The notes below the pieces were generated by a model. The model was not told where the DNA came from and made no database searches. It was given only the letters and a program-made list of their open reading frames with translations. A DNA stretch of 64,000 nucleotides from Taeniopygia guttata (taxonomy: Eukaryota > Chordata > Aves > Passeriformes > Estrildidae): the NCBI RefSeq assembly GCF_048771995.1, contig NC_133027.1, positions 103,352,501 through 103,416,500 of the forward strand, read 5' to 3'. Both the position numbers and the translations under genes were made by a program. Shown one piece after another: positions 1 to 12,200 of this stretch; the first letter of the stretch is position 1; the number at the start of each line of letters is the position of its first letter.

Positions 1-3000
1 AGGTGGTGCTAGGGAACAGGTGTGCAATAGTCAGAATATTAGCGTGATTCACTTAATTAATAATCATGTAATTGGAGATACTAAATGTGTGATAGATACC
101 AGGCAGCCTTACATGTGCTTCTTGCTGCCTACACGTTGGGAAGTCTCCCAGTATTGCTTGGAAATGCAATTATGTAAGGAGATGCTCTGGCTAAGAAGTC
201 AGGCAGCATCCAAATGTTTGCAAAGTTTTGACGTAATTATTTTTCTCTATGGAATCCTTAGCACTGGATGAAAACACTGATTTTGCAAGAAGGGGGAATA
301 TTAAGTGATGTCCTCAAAATCCCTGTCTCTGGAGTGGGGTGGCATTACTCTGGTTCATCCTTAGCCTTGCAGCAGGGTGATTCCTGAGTGTTTGAATCCC
401 TTTTGCTGTGGCTGAAACCTTCATCACCCTCCCATCCTGCAGCTCCCATGTGGGCAGGGCACTGCCGAGGGCGGGCAGCCCATATCCCTGGGCCCTGCAG
501 CAGTAGGCATGGAGCTGCTTTTGGTGGTGCAGGAGTGTGGTTGAGGCTGGTGAAGGGGGCACAGAGTTGCTTCCCCTGGGCTGGGGAGAGCTGGCATTGC
601 AACAGCCATGGGCAGGGCCAGCCTGGCAGGGGCCCATGGCAAAACAAACCGGCTTTGTCCTCTCCTTAGACCTGCGGCGCCGCAGCTAAGTCATGGAGTA
701 GGTGACCTGCAGTTCCAGAAAAGGAAAACTCAGTGTCACTCCCACCCTGCCTTGGCATCCCTGACACATAACAAGGGTCAGAAGCAGCACCTTTTTCCCA
801 GTGCTGCTGGTTTGGCTGTGCAAGTTGTGCCCCAGTCCCTGCAGTCAGTGCTAGGGGTGGGCAGTGGGCACTGGAAAGAAAGTTGTTACTCTGCACAGGA
901 AACTCTTTAAGGTGCTCGCTCAGGACTGTGGTACTGCTGTGCAGAGAGGAGGAAGCATAGTTTCTGGTCTGGAAAACACTGCTGATCCTCAGCAGTCATT
1001 CTGTAACCTTACCTCAAAAGGGGGATTTAACAGAAAGCTCGGATTTCTGCCTGCATTCCCACGCTAACACCTGGCCTGGAGAGGCTGGGGAAGGCAGGAT
1101 GGCTTTGGGGGAGCTGCATGGCTGCACACTGTGAAGCCCTCCATCCCCACAAAAATTTGCCTTAGCGACATCAGTGTGTGTCCTGAAGCCTGTTCCAAGC
1201 CTCTTGGGGTGTCTGGATAAACCATACCTTCCCCTACATAACACAGGAGACTGAAGCAGACAAAGATGTACTGGAGGAAGGATACAGTGCAATTTAGTTT
1301 TTGGGAAAGTTAGTGGTGACCCAAATTTTCTTTTCAGCCATACTATCAATTGTGGAGGTCACACATAGCCTAGGTGATCTCTGTCTCAGAAAGAGGAATG
1401 GCACAGACTGTCTGCAGCAGTGTGGAAAGTGGTAGGTCCCAATCTCCATCATACCTTCAATCATCAGCTGTCCTTGGGATGCTACAAACAGCGGATCTGG
1501 TTGCACTTTGTAGGACTCCCCATGTCATTTTACCTTGCAGGATGTACATGGAGTGACAAAAAACCAAGAAAGGGCTCTATCTGTTCTCACTGAAATAGTC
1601 TTTGGTGGGCTGGTGGATCACCCTCCCATGGTCTTCTGAAATTTATTTTTAGCCATAGATTAACAGGGCCTGAATCTCCTGAACTGTGGGGCAAAGTGTT
1701 CTGAATTTTTCCAGAATTTGACGTGGGAGCAAGTAAGGAGGTGGTAATGAGGCCAACTGGATGAAATGCTGCTTATTCCTGCTGTTTACCATGATAAGGG
1801 TTTAGACAAATTGACTAAAGACTTTTACTGGAGGTGCTTCCAACAGATTCCTATGCAATGCATCAATAGGGTCTTAAGAGGCAAAAGCAAATAAATAAAT
1901 GGCTGGCAATGCAACTTTCATCACTTATGAAGTTCTGCTTTTGTTTGTTTTTTCATTAATGCAGGCTGGGGTTCAATCCTCTGTTCCCATTACAGAGCAG
2001 GAAAGTGAATTTGAGAGCATAAATCTTTATTGTTCTCCTCTTTGCTTTCTATATGCAGTACAAAGGTACTGCTGAGATCAAAGAAAGGATATGAATTGCC
2101 ATAGCACCCATTTGTCTCCACATTTTCCTCTTCAGCAGGTGGTTATCCATCTGTTCATTTTCCCTGCTGGGGTTGGCTTTCCTATCAGTGTGAATCTCTT
2201 GGGGCATGGGCATGTAAACCCTGAGTGCACTGAGTGGTGGCCCCACCATGCTGTGAGTGCCAAGTGCCTCCTCCAGGAGCCGGTGGATTTTTATGCCGCT
2301 TTGAGCTCCTGTGAATGACAAAAAAATGAGAAACCATAGTGAGGATCATGGTCCTGGTGAACCCTGGGGCAGGATCTGATACCCATCTCCCCAAATGCTT
2401 AGTGCTGTGCTCAGAGAGATGCTGCTTGGTGCAAGCACAGGAGGTCAGGGTGAGGTTCCCCTGAGAAAGCAGAAATGATGAGGCACTGGAGTGCCTCTGA
2501 GTCATGGCACTGAGGACAAGGAGTCTGGAGGAAAGTATCTGATGTCCAACCAAACTGGCAGAATCAAAACATATGGGTTTTGTCTGCAGTGTCTGGGTGA
2601 GGTACTCTGCCTTGTACCCCAGGTGAGGCGGCTGTGCGGTGCTTGTGGGCAGGGACTCAGATGAGCCCATCCTGCCACGGCAGAGCACCGGCTGTGTTGA
2701 GGCTGAGCAAACCTTCAGCTGCTTGAACAAGGGCGAGTACGGCTGCCTGAATGCCCACGAAGCAGCAGCGACCTGCGGGAACAGGGCCACATCCCCCTGT
2801 TCTGGAAATGCAGTGGGCAAGACATGGCAAAGTGACAGTATGGGCGGTGTGATTGAGGCCCCGCTGCCCCACATATCAGCGGGCAGACGGGCTGGGGCTG
2901 TGGCTGGTCTGGCTGGTAAAGGCTGCCTGCAGTGCAGGGAGAGCTCTCCGTGCTCCCCGCCCTGCTCGGTGCCTCTCACCCAGCCCTTGGTGCTGAGCAG

Positions 3001-6000
3001 CTGTGGGAATCCAGGACTTCCCTCTGGTTGCCCTGGCAGGTCTGGGACCCTGGCAGGGGTCAGGAACCCCCCTGTACAGAGCCCCCAGAGACACTGTCTC
3101 TGATCTCTGTCCATGGAGAGGAGTTTTCAATCTTACAGGATGAATTACAAGCTTTGAGTGTTTGATAAGAGTAATAGTTAAGTGTGGCACGGGTGCAAAA
3201 GTAAAATTTTAAGTTTCTAGATTAGGGGTTCAGAGGGGACAAGATGGAGGAATTGGGTGTGTCTTGTCCTTTTCCTCCTTCTTCATGCCCTCCATGTTTC
3301 ACTGTGGTGTTGGCATTTTTCTGTTGGTTTAGGCTGAGGACACACTGTTCAACGTAGATGACAGATATTGGCACATTATTGTAAATATAGTACACGCAGT
3401 TTCTGGTATATAATGTTTGTACCATCCCACTGAGGGCAGAGCCCCACACGCTGCCCTGCAGGACAGACCTGCGGCAGGGCAGCAGAACATGTTAGAGATA
3501 AGCAAGAATAAACAGCCTTGGAAACAGCACAGACGAATTATGGCTTCTTCTTTGGCAACGGGGCAGAAAGACAGAGACTTTCTACAACCTCAGAATCACC
3601 AATACCCACAGATTCCGACAAGCAGCAGCAGAGCCCATCCCGTGGCCGCTGTCCTCTCTCCTCCCCATCTGCTGCCAGGTCCCCGTGGCTGCCTGCACTT
3701 GCTGCACCTGGGTGCCAGGGAATAGCTGCTGACGTGTCCCTGCCCCCTCAGCCCCCCTGAGGTATCCAGACTCCATCGTGTGTGTGGTGGGCTTCATCCC
3801 ATTTGGAGCATGGCAGATGGGCAGCGCCACAGTCCAGGTGAGGTGCCCTCATATATTTTGTATTTCGGCAGCAGAGTGGGGACACTGGGTTTAACTTGTT
3901 TAGTGTTCCCACATGGACTTTGCATCTGCTCTTTTGGCTGTGCCAGGGCTGTGTGCTTTGTCACCCAAGAATGCAAATGGGTGCTGTGTTCATTGTTGGT
4001 GCCCAATCACATCTTAAAGTACATAAAGCAATTGATTAAAGCTGTTTCACAAGGCGGCACAACCAATAATCCTTTTTCCCCCAGGGATTTATGATCTCCT
4101 CACTACAGCAATCCCAATCTCCTACCTATGTCCTGTGATGCTTCCATTAGAGCCCAGCAATCCCAGTGCTGCATTTCCAGCTCCCAGTATGCCTCCCTGA
4201 TCTCTGTCATGGTACTACCAGCTCTTCCATGTACCTTCTGGGCTCTGCCTGTCAGTGCCTTGGCTTTCTTCTGTGTCCCTGTGACCTCCCTATAATTCCC
4301 TATCTCTCTTCCATGGTGCCCCCCAAGCCTGTTGGATTGCCATTTAGGCGAGATTAGTCTGGGTGGATCATGTTTGGATAGCTGCTGGCATCAGACTCAG
4401 CAGCTGGGTGTGTGACTCCTCTTGGTGGCCTTGGGAGGGAATGGAGACAGTGTCATCTATCTGTCCACAAACTCCCACAGACCTTCTAGGGACTTTGTAC
4501 CTCCAAGAGATTTGTCTCTGCCAGATTTTGTTGACCATTGTCAAAACCTCAGAGCTGTGAATGTTGACTAAGGGGCAGCATGACCATGTTAATTGAATTC
4601 CATAGAAAGATGTGTACATGGGATTCTGCATCTCCTGGGTGGAATTGGACCTGTTGCTTGGAGCCTCCTAGGTCTGCTCAGCCTATGAGTTATAGGTGAA
4701 CCTGTGGAATGGACCTGGGTTTATCCAGCAGGAAGGTCTGTCTTTGTGAAGTGCACTGCCTGGAGAGGGCAGCTTTGAAGTGCTGATTGGCACTGGCTTT
4801 ATTGTTATAACCATATAGAGAGAGTGTTTTTGTGCTCAGATCGTTTCTGGACACACAACAAAGGGCGAGGAAGCAAACAAATGGAGTGCTGTGGGAACAA
4901 GTTAAATGGATCACCATGTGGGGAGTTCCAATCTCAACATCACCTGCTAATTTCCCGTTTCTCTAGGGGTCATTATTCCTGCCTGGAAAAGTCAGGGTGG
5001 AAACTCAGCTCTCAACTACACAGGACCTCTGTGCTGAGTTGAAGCAAAGGTGAGTGCAGTGGGCTAATGTGGTGTATAATGTGCACAAACAGATGTCAGC
5101 ACTGTCCAAAAGAATCCCTCCTGTCCTCCTAGTGAGTGCAGCACATCCCCTGACAACCCACATGCGTGACATTTATCCAAAGATGGCATTTCTTGACCAG
5201 CACATCTAGGCTGCTGTTGTTGCTCCAAAATAGTTTCTTTCACTTTATTTCACAGGGTGTGCAAGAAGCCAATCCACACACAGAGTCGAGGTATTTGATT
5301 TATTTACAGTTCTGTGCAGAAAGTAAATCCAAAACACAACCCTGTACCAGGCACTTTGAGGAAAGTTAACTCAACCCCAGCCCAAACCAGCACAATAGCC
5401 CAAACTGATGAAGGGCTTGGCTGAAAAGGCAGTGGGACTGGTCTGGAAGGGTGGTTCAGCAATACCTGCTCCCTGGCATTGACAACAGCCTTTCCTCTGG
5501 AAAGGACACCACTTGGGACCAGCTGCCAGAGACCTTTTAAAAGATTTCTCAGAGGTTTCTCAGCACTTAAAAGATGAGGCTCAGTTCAGCCAACTGATGA
5601 AGAATGGGGCCTTTCTTTGCTCACTAGTGGTGTTACCTAGACTAACATTCCTCCAACCCCCTCTGAATCTATCTTTTAATTTTGTTCTTAAAGGGCTGAG
5701 TAATTAGGTTATTTAGAAGCTGTCAGCAGCGCAGAAGACTGGTAGTCTCTGTCCTGGACAGTAATTTGCATGGTCTGCTTTTCAAGTTGTACAATAATAC
5801 AGTTTTGTATTGTAGCTTTGTTTGCCATGGCTCAGCTGGTTTATTACAGGCCATGGAATCTGTCCTGCTCTTCAAGAAACACAGAGATAAAGCTGGTGGC
5901 CATTGGTGAAGTAATGTGCTCTGATTTCTGCAGCACCAGAGGGTGCTTGATTTGGCTATGTGGAAACTGTCTGAAGCTAACTCATTGTAACCTCTGACTG

Positions 6001-7480
6001 CTTCCACTCCTCTGCATGGATTGATATGAAATGAGTTAAGATTAAACCCCAAAATTTCATTTTCTTGGCTAAACAACCATGCAGGAGTAAAATGAAAATT
6101 GCATAATCCCACAAGGGGAGCATTTTGAAAGATGTCTGAAATGCTGGCTTCCTGCAATGAAGACATTGCAGGGAAGTTACTGAAGCTACTTTATTCTGTG
6201 CCAAAAGTATTTTTGTAGCTGTTATCACATTTTCTTGATTTTTATTATTTAGATGTCACTATATTTCAAGGTTTGATGTATTTGAAGGATGCTGTCTTCT
6301 GCTCTGTTTCTTCTTTGATAAAAGCTTCTGCCACTCTCCTGAGAAAATGAAGTTAGCAAAGGCATTAGATCCCCCCATTTTGAAGTGCATCACATTTCAT
6401 GAAGTTTTAAATGACTTTTTGTGTGGATTGGGCTGGACTTCACTGCATGGATTGTGTCCATGCCTCAGCAATGTGAGGAGCAGCAGAGAGCCCTTGTGCA
6501 GCAGCTGGCACAGCAAAACAACTGGGCTTGCCTGTAGGAGTCAGAGCCTTTCAGAGTGTCTCCTTTGTACGTGGGTCTTTAACTAGGCTCAACATCTGTT
6601 TCCTGCATCACAGCTCCACAGGCTTCCCCTAAAGAGCACTAATGATTCTTTTGAAGGTTATCTAAGTGTTCAGTGGTTTAAGATGAAAAGATAACCATGT
6701 GAGCACTTACATCTAGGAGCATGGTGTCTGCCAAAAGCAAACTGGAAAACTGCTCCTTTCCAGCTGTGCCTCTGATGAGTATGTGGCAGGCTTCCTAGCC
6801 TTTTCCTCAAGGTTCTCCCAAAGGAGACTTTTTTTTTATGGCTCTTCATCTCAGAGGCTAAGGGGTGCTGGTTAGTACAGACCTAGTAACACAAGGTATC
6901 CCAAAATACACCTGAAAATTAGTGAAACAAAGACCAAGGAAAGCACTGTAACTTTGGGGGAGGAGTGGTGAAGGTAGTGGAGCAAAACAGACACTGTCAC
7001 AGCATTATCCAGTACAGTGGATTTTTTTAAATTATGGAAGGAAGTATGATTTTGTGAGGTATTTTTTCTACCTGTGGACTATTGTAAGCAGGTATGTATA
7101 TGCCAAATTTTACTCAACTAATGGGGAAAAAGTCATCCTTTCCACTCATCAAAAACCAATACATTAAAATAAAACATGACAGAAGGAAATAGGACAGAAA
7201 AAAAGTGCCATAGATCTGGAAAAGAGGCAGATGAGCAACGGCAGCAAAGACTTTTCCTGTATTTGCAAGTCCCATTTTGGAGCAAGAAGGTGCTAACTGA
7301 AAAATGTGCCCATTACCATCCTCTGGTGACTGGTAAGTTAATTTGGTGGTCCTTGCCTACCTGCCAGTGGGCCGAGGGAATCTCAGCAGCCATTACACCA
7401 TATGGAGGGCAGAGTTAACAGATCCAACTCTGCATTTTTCAGTGGCTGTAGTACTGCTTAAAGTCTTGGGGCATTCTCAT
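1..7480. other. Gene-poor 5' flank, no gene recognised
   Basis: I find no convincing exon, RNA gene or young mobile element here. The longest open frame (2185-3114, minus) has no recognisable domain and overlaps comparable open frames on the other strand in a moderately GC-rich stretch, so I read it as chance. By synteny this flank would be expected to hold the end of TATDN3 and SPATA45; I could not recognise their exons in it. Confidence 0.6.
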
Positions 7481-7578
7481 CCTGCTGTAAGAAAATTTGA
7501 GACACAGGGTTTGGACTGCTCAATTCTGCAGCGTGATCCCATCTCCCTGACTTTCATATATACACTGTGGATGTTCAG

Positions 7579-7660
7579 GACATGCTGCTCCATAACTTTG
7601 CTGGGACACAGCCTGTCATCCTAGAAAAGGTACAAGCTGGTTATTATTTTAATTTTCCTC
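7579..7660 (+). pseudogene. TATDN3: TATDN3-like exon relic (TatD DNase domain containing 3)
   Basis: The frame through this stretch reads MLLHNFAG then VQAGYYFNFP. As I recall human TATDN3, the matching part reads VLLHAFDG then VRAGYFFSIP, about half identical over 25 residues with the same spacing. It starts after an acceptor-like TTCAG. Downstream the frame stays open for about 30 codons, but the similarity stops and I see no donor where the family's exon would end. The other conserved TatD parts (metal-binding HCHL, the EVGLDF motif, ETDSPALGP) were not found nearby. TATDN3 lies next to FLVCR1 in mammals, which makes a chance match less likely. It could be a dead exon of a lost or moved TATDN3, or a fast-evolving real exon; I favour a relic. 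Confidence 0.42.
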
Positions 7661-8241
7661 TTGTTGTTATATTTTTCCCTCTTGCCATTACAAGGCTTGA
7701 TCAGGTTGTCCTTGCAGAGTTCCTGGATGTTATTTCAGCAGGGTTATAATTGGATTGCATGAGCCTTCGCCTTTTGCTCCCTCTTCCAAATATCATTTTT
7801 CAGTATCTGAATCAATGTAAAAGGAGAAGCAATACTAGCAGGGATGAGGAATTGGCTGTGGCTGCCATGAAACATATCAATGCCCATGTTTCCCTTTGGA
7901 GTGATAGTGAGACACTGGGATTTTTTTTATTTTGGGAAAAAAAAAAATGAGCAAGAGAAGTCACATAGCAGTTTGAAGCTAAGTCTCCTATAGGTTGTTG
8001 TTTTGAAAAAAAACTGCCCATCTTGAAACTAGAGGCACATTTCTTTTTCAGTATTCCCCAGATAGAAATGAACATTTCCCCACTTCTAAAGGGAAAGCTC
8101 AGTATGACATTCTCAGTGAAATGGTTTGGTGTTTGTAAATAAAATTTCACAAACATTTAAGTATCTTCAGTTCCTAAAAAAAAATGCAAGCTCTCACAAG
8201 CCCACTCCTTGTCAGGGAGCAGTGGGAGCTCCACCTTCACC

Positions 8242-8304
8242 ACCATCCATCCATCCATCCATCCATCCATCCATCCATCCATCCATCCATCCATCCATCC
8301 ATCC
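8242..8304. repeat. (ATCC)n microsatellite
   Basis: About 15 uninterrupted copies of the tetranucleotide CATC/ATCC. The repeat opens reading frames on both strands (IHPSIHPS on plus, WMDGWMDG on minus); these are repeat translations, not genes. Confidence 0.97.
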
Positions 8305-8999
8305 CACATCACCCAGCTCTCTTCTTGCCCCAGGCTCTGGCTGCTCTACCACCTTCCTCTGGTCTAAGGAAAGGGAAGGAGGCCTTTTGCTTCCAGGACT
8401 GACATTTATCCTGTCAGCAGCTGAGCTGACAGGAGCATCACCAAGACTGCCAAATCTGTCTAGGTAAAGGGAAGCAATCAGAGCTCTCCCTGTCCCTTCA
8501 CTTAGGAGCATGCAGGGATGTCTCTGAGCACTCTACTTTGAAGCTGCCAGCCAGCTCATGGCTGTGATGGTCTCTCACCAGCATGTGAGACTGCCCTGTG
8601 TCTCTCAGCAGCTCTGTGAGTCTGCCTTCTGGCATCCAACATCACCTTTGCCCAGTGCACATGTCCTGAGGCTATTGTACAGCCAGCAGAGGGGAGAGAG
8701 CACTCAAAGCACAGTTATTCCCAGGACCCAAGTTATTTCCACTTCATTCCCCTCCTAAGGTTTCTAAAAGCTATGAACTGTTGGTACTGTCTGAGGTCTT
8801 AAGGGACACAAACACTCTGTTCACCCTGTGTTTGCAGTTCAGTGGAAATGTAGGATTATCTCCAAAGGCTTAAACAGTCTGAATGCCATTCTGGCAGAGC
8901 TGGGACATATTTTGCATGTTACTGTATGGATTGCTATAGTGAGACTGCTTCTCATGGGCTGTTCTCTCATGTTTATTTCCCTGGCTGCGCTGGTGCAGA

Positions 9000-9255
9000 T
9001 AAGAATAAATGGCCTCAAGTTGCACGAGGGGAGGTTTAGATTGGATATTAAGAAAAACTTTTTCACTGAAAGAGTTTTTGAGTGTTGGAACAGGCAGCTC
9101 AGAGAAGTGCTGGAGTCACCATCCTGGAGGTATTTAAAAGACGTGTAGATGTGGCACTAAGGGACATGGTTTAGTGATGGACTTGGCAGTGCTGAGTTAA
9201 CAGTTGGACTTGATGATTTTAAAAGTCTTTTCCAAAATAAATTCCATCATCCTAT
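9000..9255 (+). mobile_element. CR1 LINE, 3' tail fragment
   Basis: Plus-strand CR1 3' end: a GGCCTCAAGTTGCAC block, then a GGAGGTTTAGATTGGATATT block, a CACTGAAAGAG block, GGAGGTATTTAAAAGACGTG, then GGACTTGATGAT leading to a decayed tail. It is 5'-truncated, as is usual for CR1. Divergence is moderate, so the insertion is not recent. Confidence 0.88.
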
Positions 9256-9259
9256 ATTT

Positions 9260-12200
9260 AAGAGCCACAGGGTACTCACAAGACAGAGAAATTGTTTTTA
9301 GGTGGACAATTCAGCTGTTGGGCTGATACCATGACTGCTGCTCCAGTGAAACACACCGATGGATGTATCTGTGACCACCTCAGGAATGTCAGGAGCTGGG
9401 TGACTGCTGGAGGTGCCAAGTGCTCTCCATCTCCTGTGGTGCCACCAGGAGCTGGGTGTGGTGCTGAGCTGGTCTGTGTGCAGGTTGGAGGTGGGAGCAG
9501 AGGGCCAGGCTCTCTAAACATCTGGATGGAGTAGATGCTGTCTCTCACGTGCAAAAAGTTCTACGTGCTCTAGGGTAGTCCTGGCACAAGAGCTGCCCAC
9601 TGTCCATTGGTAGATATGGGCACTGAGTTTGTCTCCTCTGACAATAAAAGAGGGAATTTTCTGTGTAAGATTCAGGGTTTGCAGCTAATCTGAAATAGTT
9701 TATATCTCGCAGCTGTGATGCAAAGGACTACTGTGCAAAAAGGTCTCTGGAGAACACTTGGAGTGCTTTCCCAACACAGGAGCTCCAACAAGGAGAGTCC
9801 CTGGTGTCTGTCTGTCTGTCTGACTTCCTGTTAAAATGATTAACATTGCTGGAATGTCAATACATTTTCCATAATGTACTCTCACAGCCAGGGTCTTGGG
9901 CAGGAATCTTTTATTGTTACTCAGTCTAAACAAAAAAATAAAAATCCTGCTGATTTTTAGTTAAGCTGAGGTCAGCCAGCATCTTCCCCATCAAATGTAT
10001 GTAGACATTTAAAGGCTCTCTTCCTGCTGATAACCTCTTCAGAGAGAAACTGGGAACTTCAAGCTGTTACTAAATATTTGGTTTTCCTCAACAGTAAAAG
10101 CAGCAATGTTTCTCATGCTTGGGTGAGCAATCTGTCTCTAAAATGCATACCAGGCTCTTAGGGGCTCCAAAATCATATGGCACTTCCATTTAATTTTCAA
10201 AGGATCTGTATGCATGGACCAGGCAGGAAAAGTGTAATGAATCAGGTAGTGAAGGAGGGTTGCACCATGTTTTTTCAAGAGCATAGTGCTCTTTTTTTTT
10301 GTAACATCCTAGAAGTGAAAATTTTATTGTTGTTGTTCTGAAAAGTGGTTTCACCAGCTGATTGCTCAGCATTCCTATGGGAGATGGGCAGGGAGCAGGA
10401 GCTCTCAGTGGACATTCTCCATCCACAGAAGGCTGCCTCTGACTTAGTCACTTGTGGTCCTGCTGCAGCCAACAGAGAAAACTCCCACATTATTGAATTT
10501 TTGTAAGCTGAGTGGCTAAGTGGAGCGTGTTAGTGGAATCCTGCCACATCTCCCAGGTGTGCTGTTTGGGATGGGATGAACACACAGAGATGCATCTGGC
10601 TGCATCTGCACAGCTTCTCCAATCCCTCCTGTTCCACAGCCCTCCGATGGTCCAGGCTGATGTCACTTGTGAGATTTTTGGTTATCTTTTATTAAGGAAA
10701 TGAACCCAAAACATCAGGATTGCCTGACAGCACATTGCTGGTGTATCAGTGGAGGGAATCTGTGATGTAACACTGAAAATGTCTCCAAGCCTTTCCCCAA
10801 ATTTAATAACCTTCCACTGAACGAGTGTGATCAAAAAAAGGAATGCTCATCTAAGACGACCCTTCTGCAGATCATGGATTTTATTACTATTTTTTGTGGG
10901 TTTATACACTTTTCTGCATAAAGGATTCAGATGGAAGTTACATTTTTTGTAATATATGAAGAGCTTATTAATCTTGGAGAATAAGAAGCCATTAAATTTT
11001 GCCAACTGTATTTGTTGACATGATTTTTTTAAATTAAAAATTTATTTTCTATCTGTAATTTTTCCCCTGCGTGCTTTGGTAGGAAAGTCGGGGTAAAATT
11101 CCATTACATATATTAAATTGATAGCTAGCTACAAAAAGAAAAGCAGATGGCAGCCAAGCAGATGTACCAGATGTACATTTCTGCATCTTTTGTACAGACT
11201 GGGACACCCAGGAACACAAATTTCTGTTGTTTACACTACAGAAGTTAATTACCCATACTTTAAAATCCAGAACTTTTCTCTGATACTTAAGGGTGCACTT
11301 ATATATTCTTGTCAGTAAATCAAAAATTGAACCCAAGTCATTGGCAAACATGCTTACTGTGGGCAGTCATATTCCCAAACTGGCTGGCCAGGCAAATTCC
11401 TGGAGCTACAAACAAATTTCAGACAAGTGCCTTGAGTTGAAAATGCTTTTTCTTCAGTTGAGAAGAACTGTTGAAGAGACTGGGCAAATGTATCTGGAAT
11501 GAGGACTGCATAGGAGGAAAAGGATGTTTACATTTTCCCCTGTATTCTCTCTGAGCTTTGCACCAAGATATTTAGGCGTGTGACTCTCCAACTACTTTAT
11601 TTCAAGTCCAGCTTATTGAGGTTTGTTTAATATCTAGTTAAAATAGGTAATTTCTAGCCCAGTTGGAACTTCAGATCTTTTGTTCTGAGATCCCTTTCTT
11701 GAGCTGCTGTGGTTTTCTTTTTTTAAACAACTCATCTGGGAGACAAGGACCTGGTGCACTCCTGTCATGTAGGATTTCTCTGCATGGAGAGATCAACTTT
11801 TGTATTGAAAATCATAACCAAGAGATAAATGCATTGTAAAATAGCTTAATTTTTTTTTCCTTGCAGACTGAGATACATGGTTTGAAACATTAAAGCCAGA
11901 AGATCTGGAAGTCTTAAATGTGTGTCTGATGTACATAAAATTTCTAGGGTTGTTTTAGAATTGCTATAATTTTGGCAAGAGTCCACAATTTCCATTTCAG
12001 ACTTCTAACCTTGGCCTCCTGTTTTCCAAAGATGGATTGACTTGTGGGGTTTTTACGGGGGGCTTAGATTCCATTTTGAGGTTTGGAAGGAGGACATACC
12101 CAGGAATTGATATGACTGAGATAACCCAGCTAGGGGTGTCCAAAAGCTAAGAACACCCTGAAAGCAGCACTCTACAGCTGAGTTTCCTGTATTTTGTGAA

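Noticed and set aside
2185-3114. 309-residue open frame on the minus strand
   Set aside because: No recognisable domain, no supporting splice or promoter context, and overlapping open frames on both strands.
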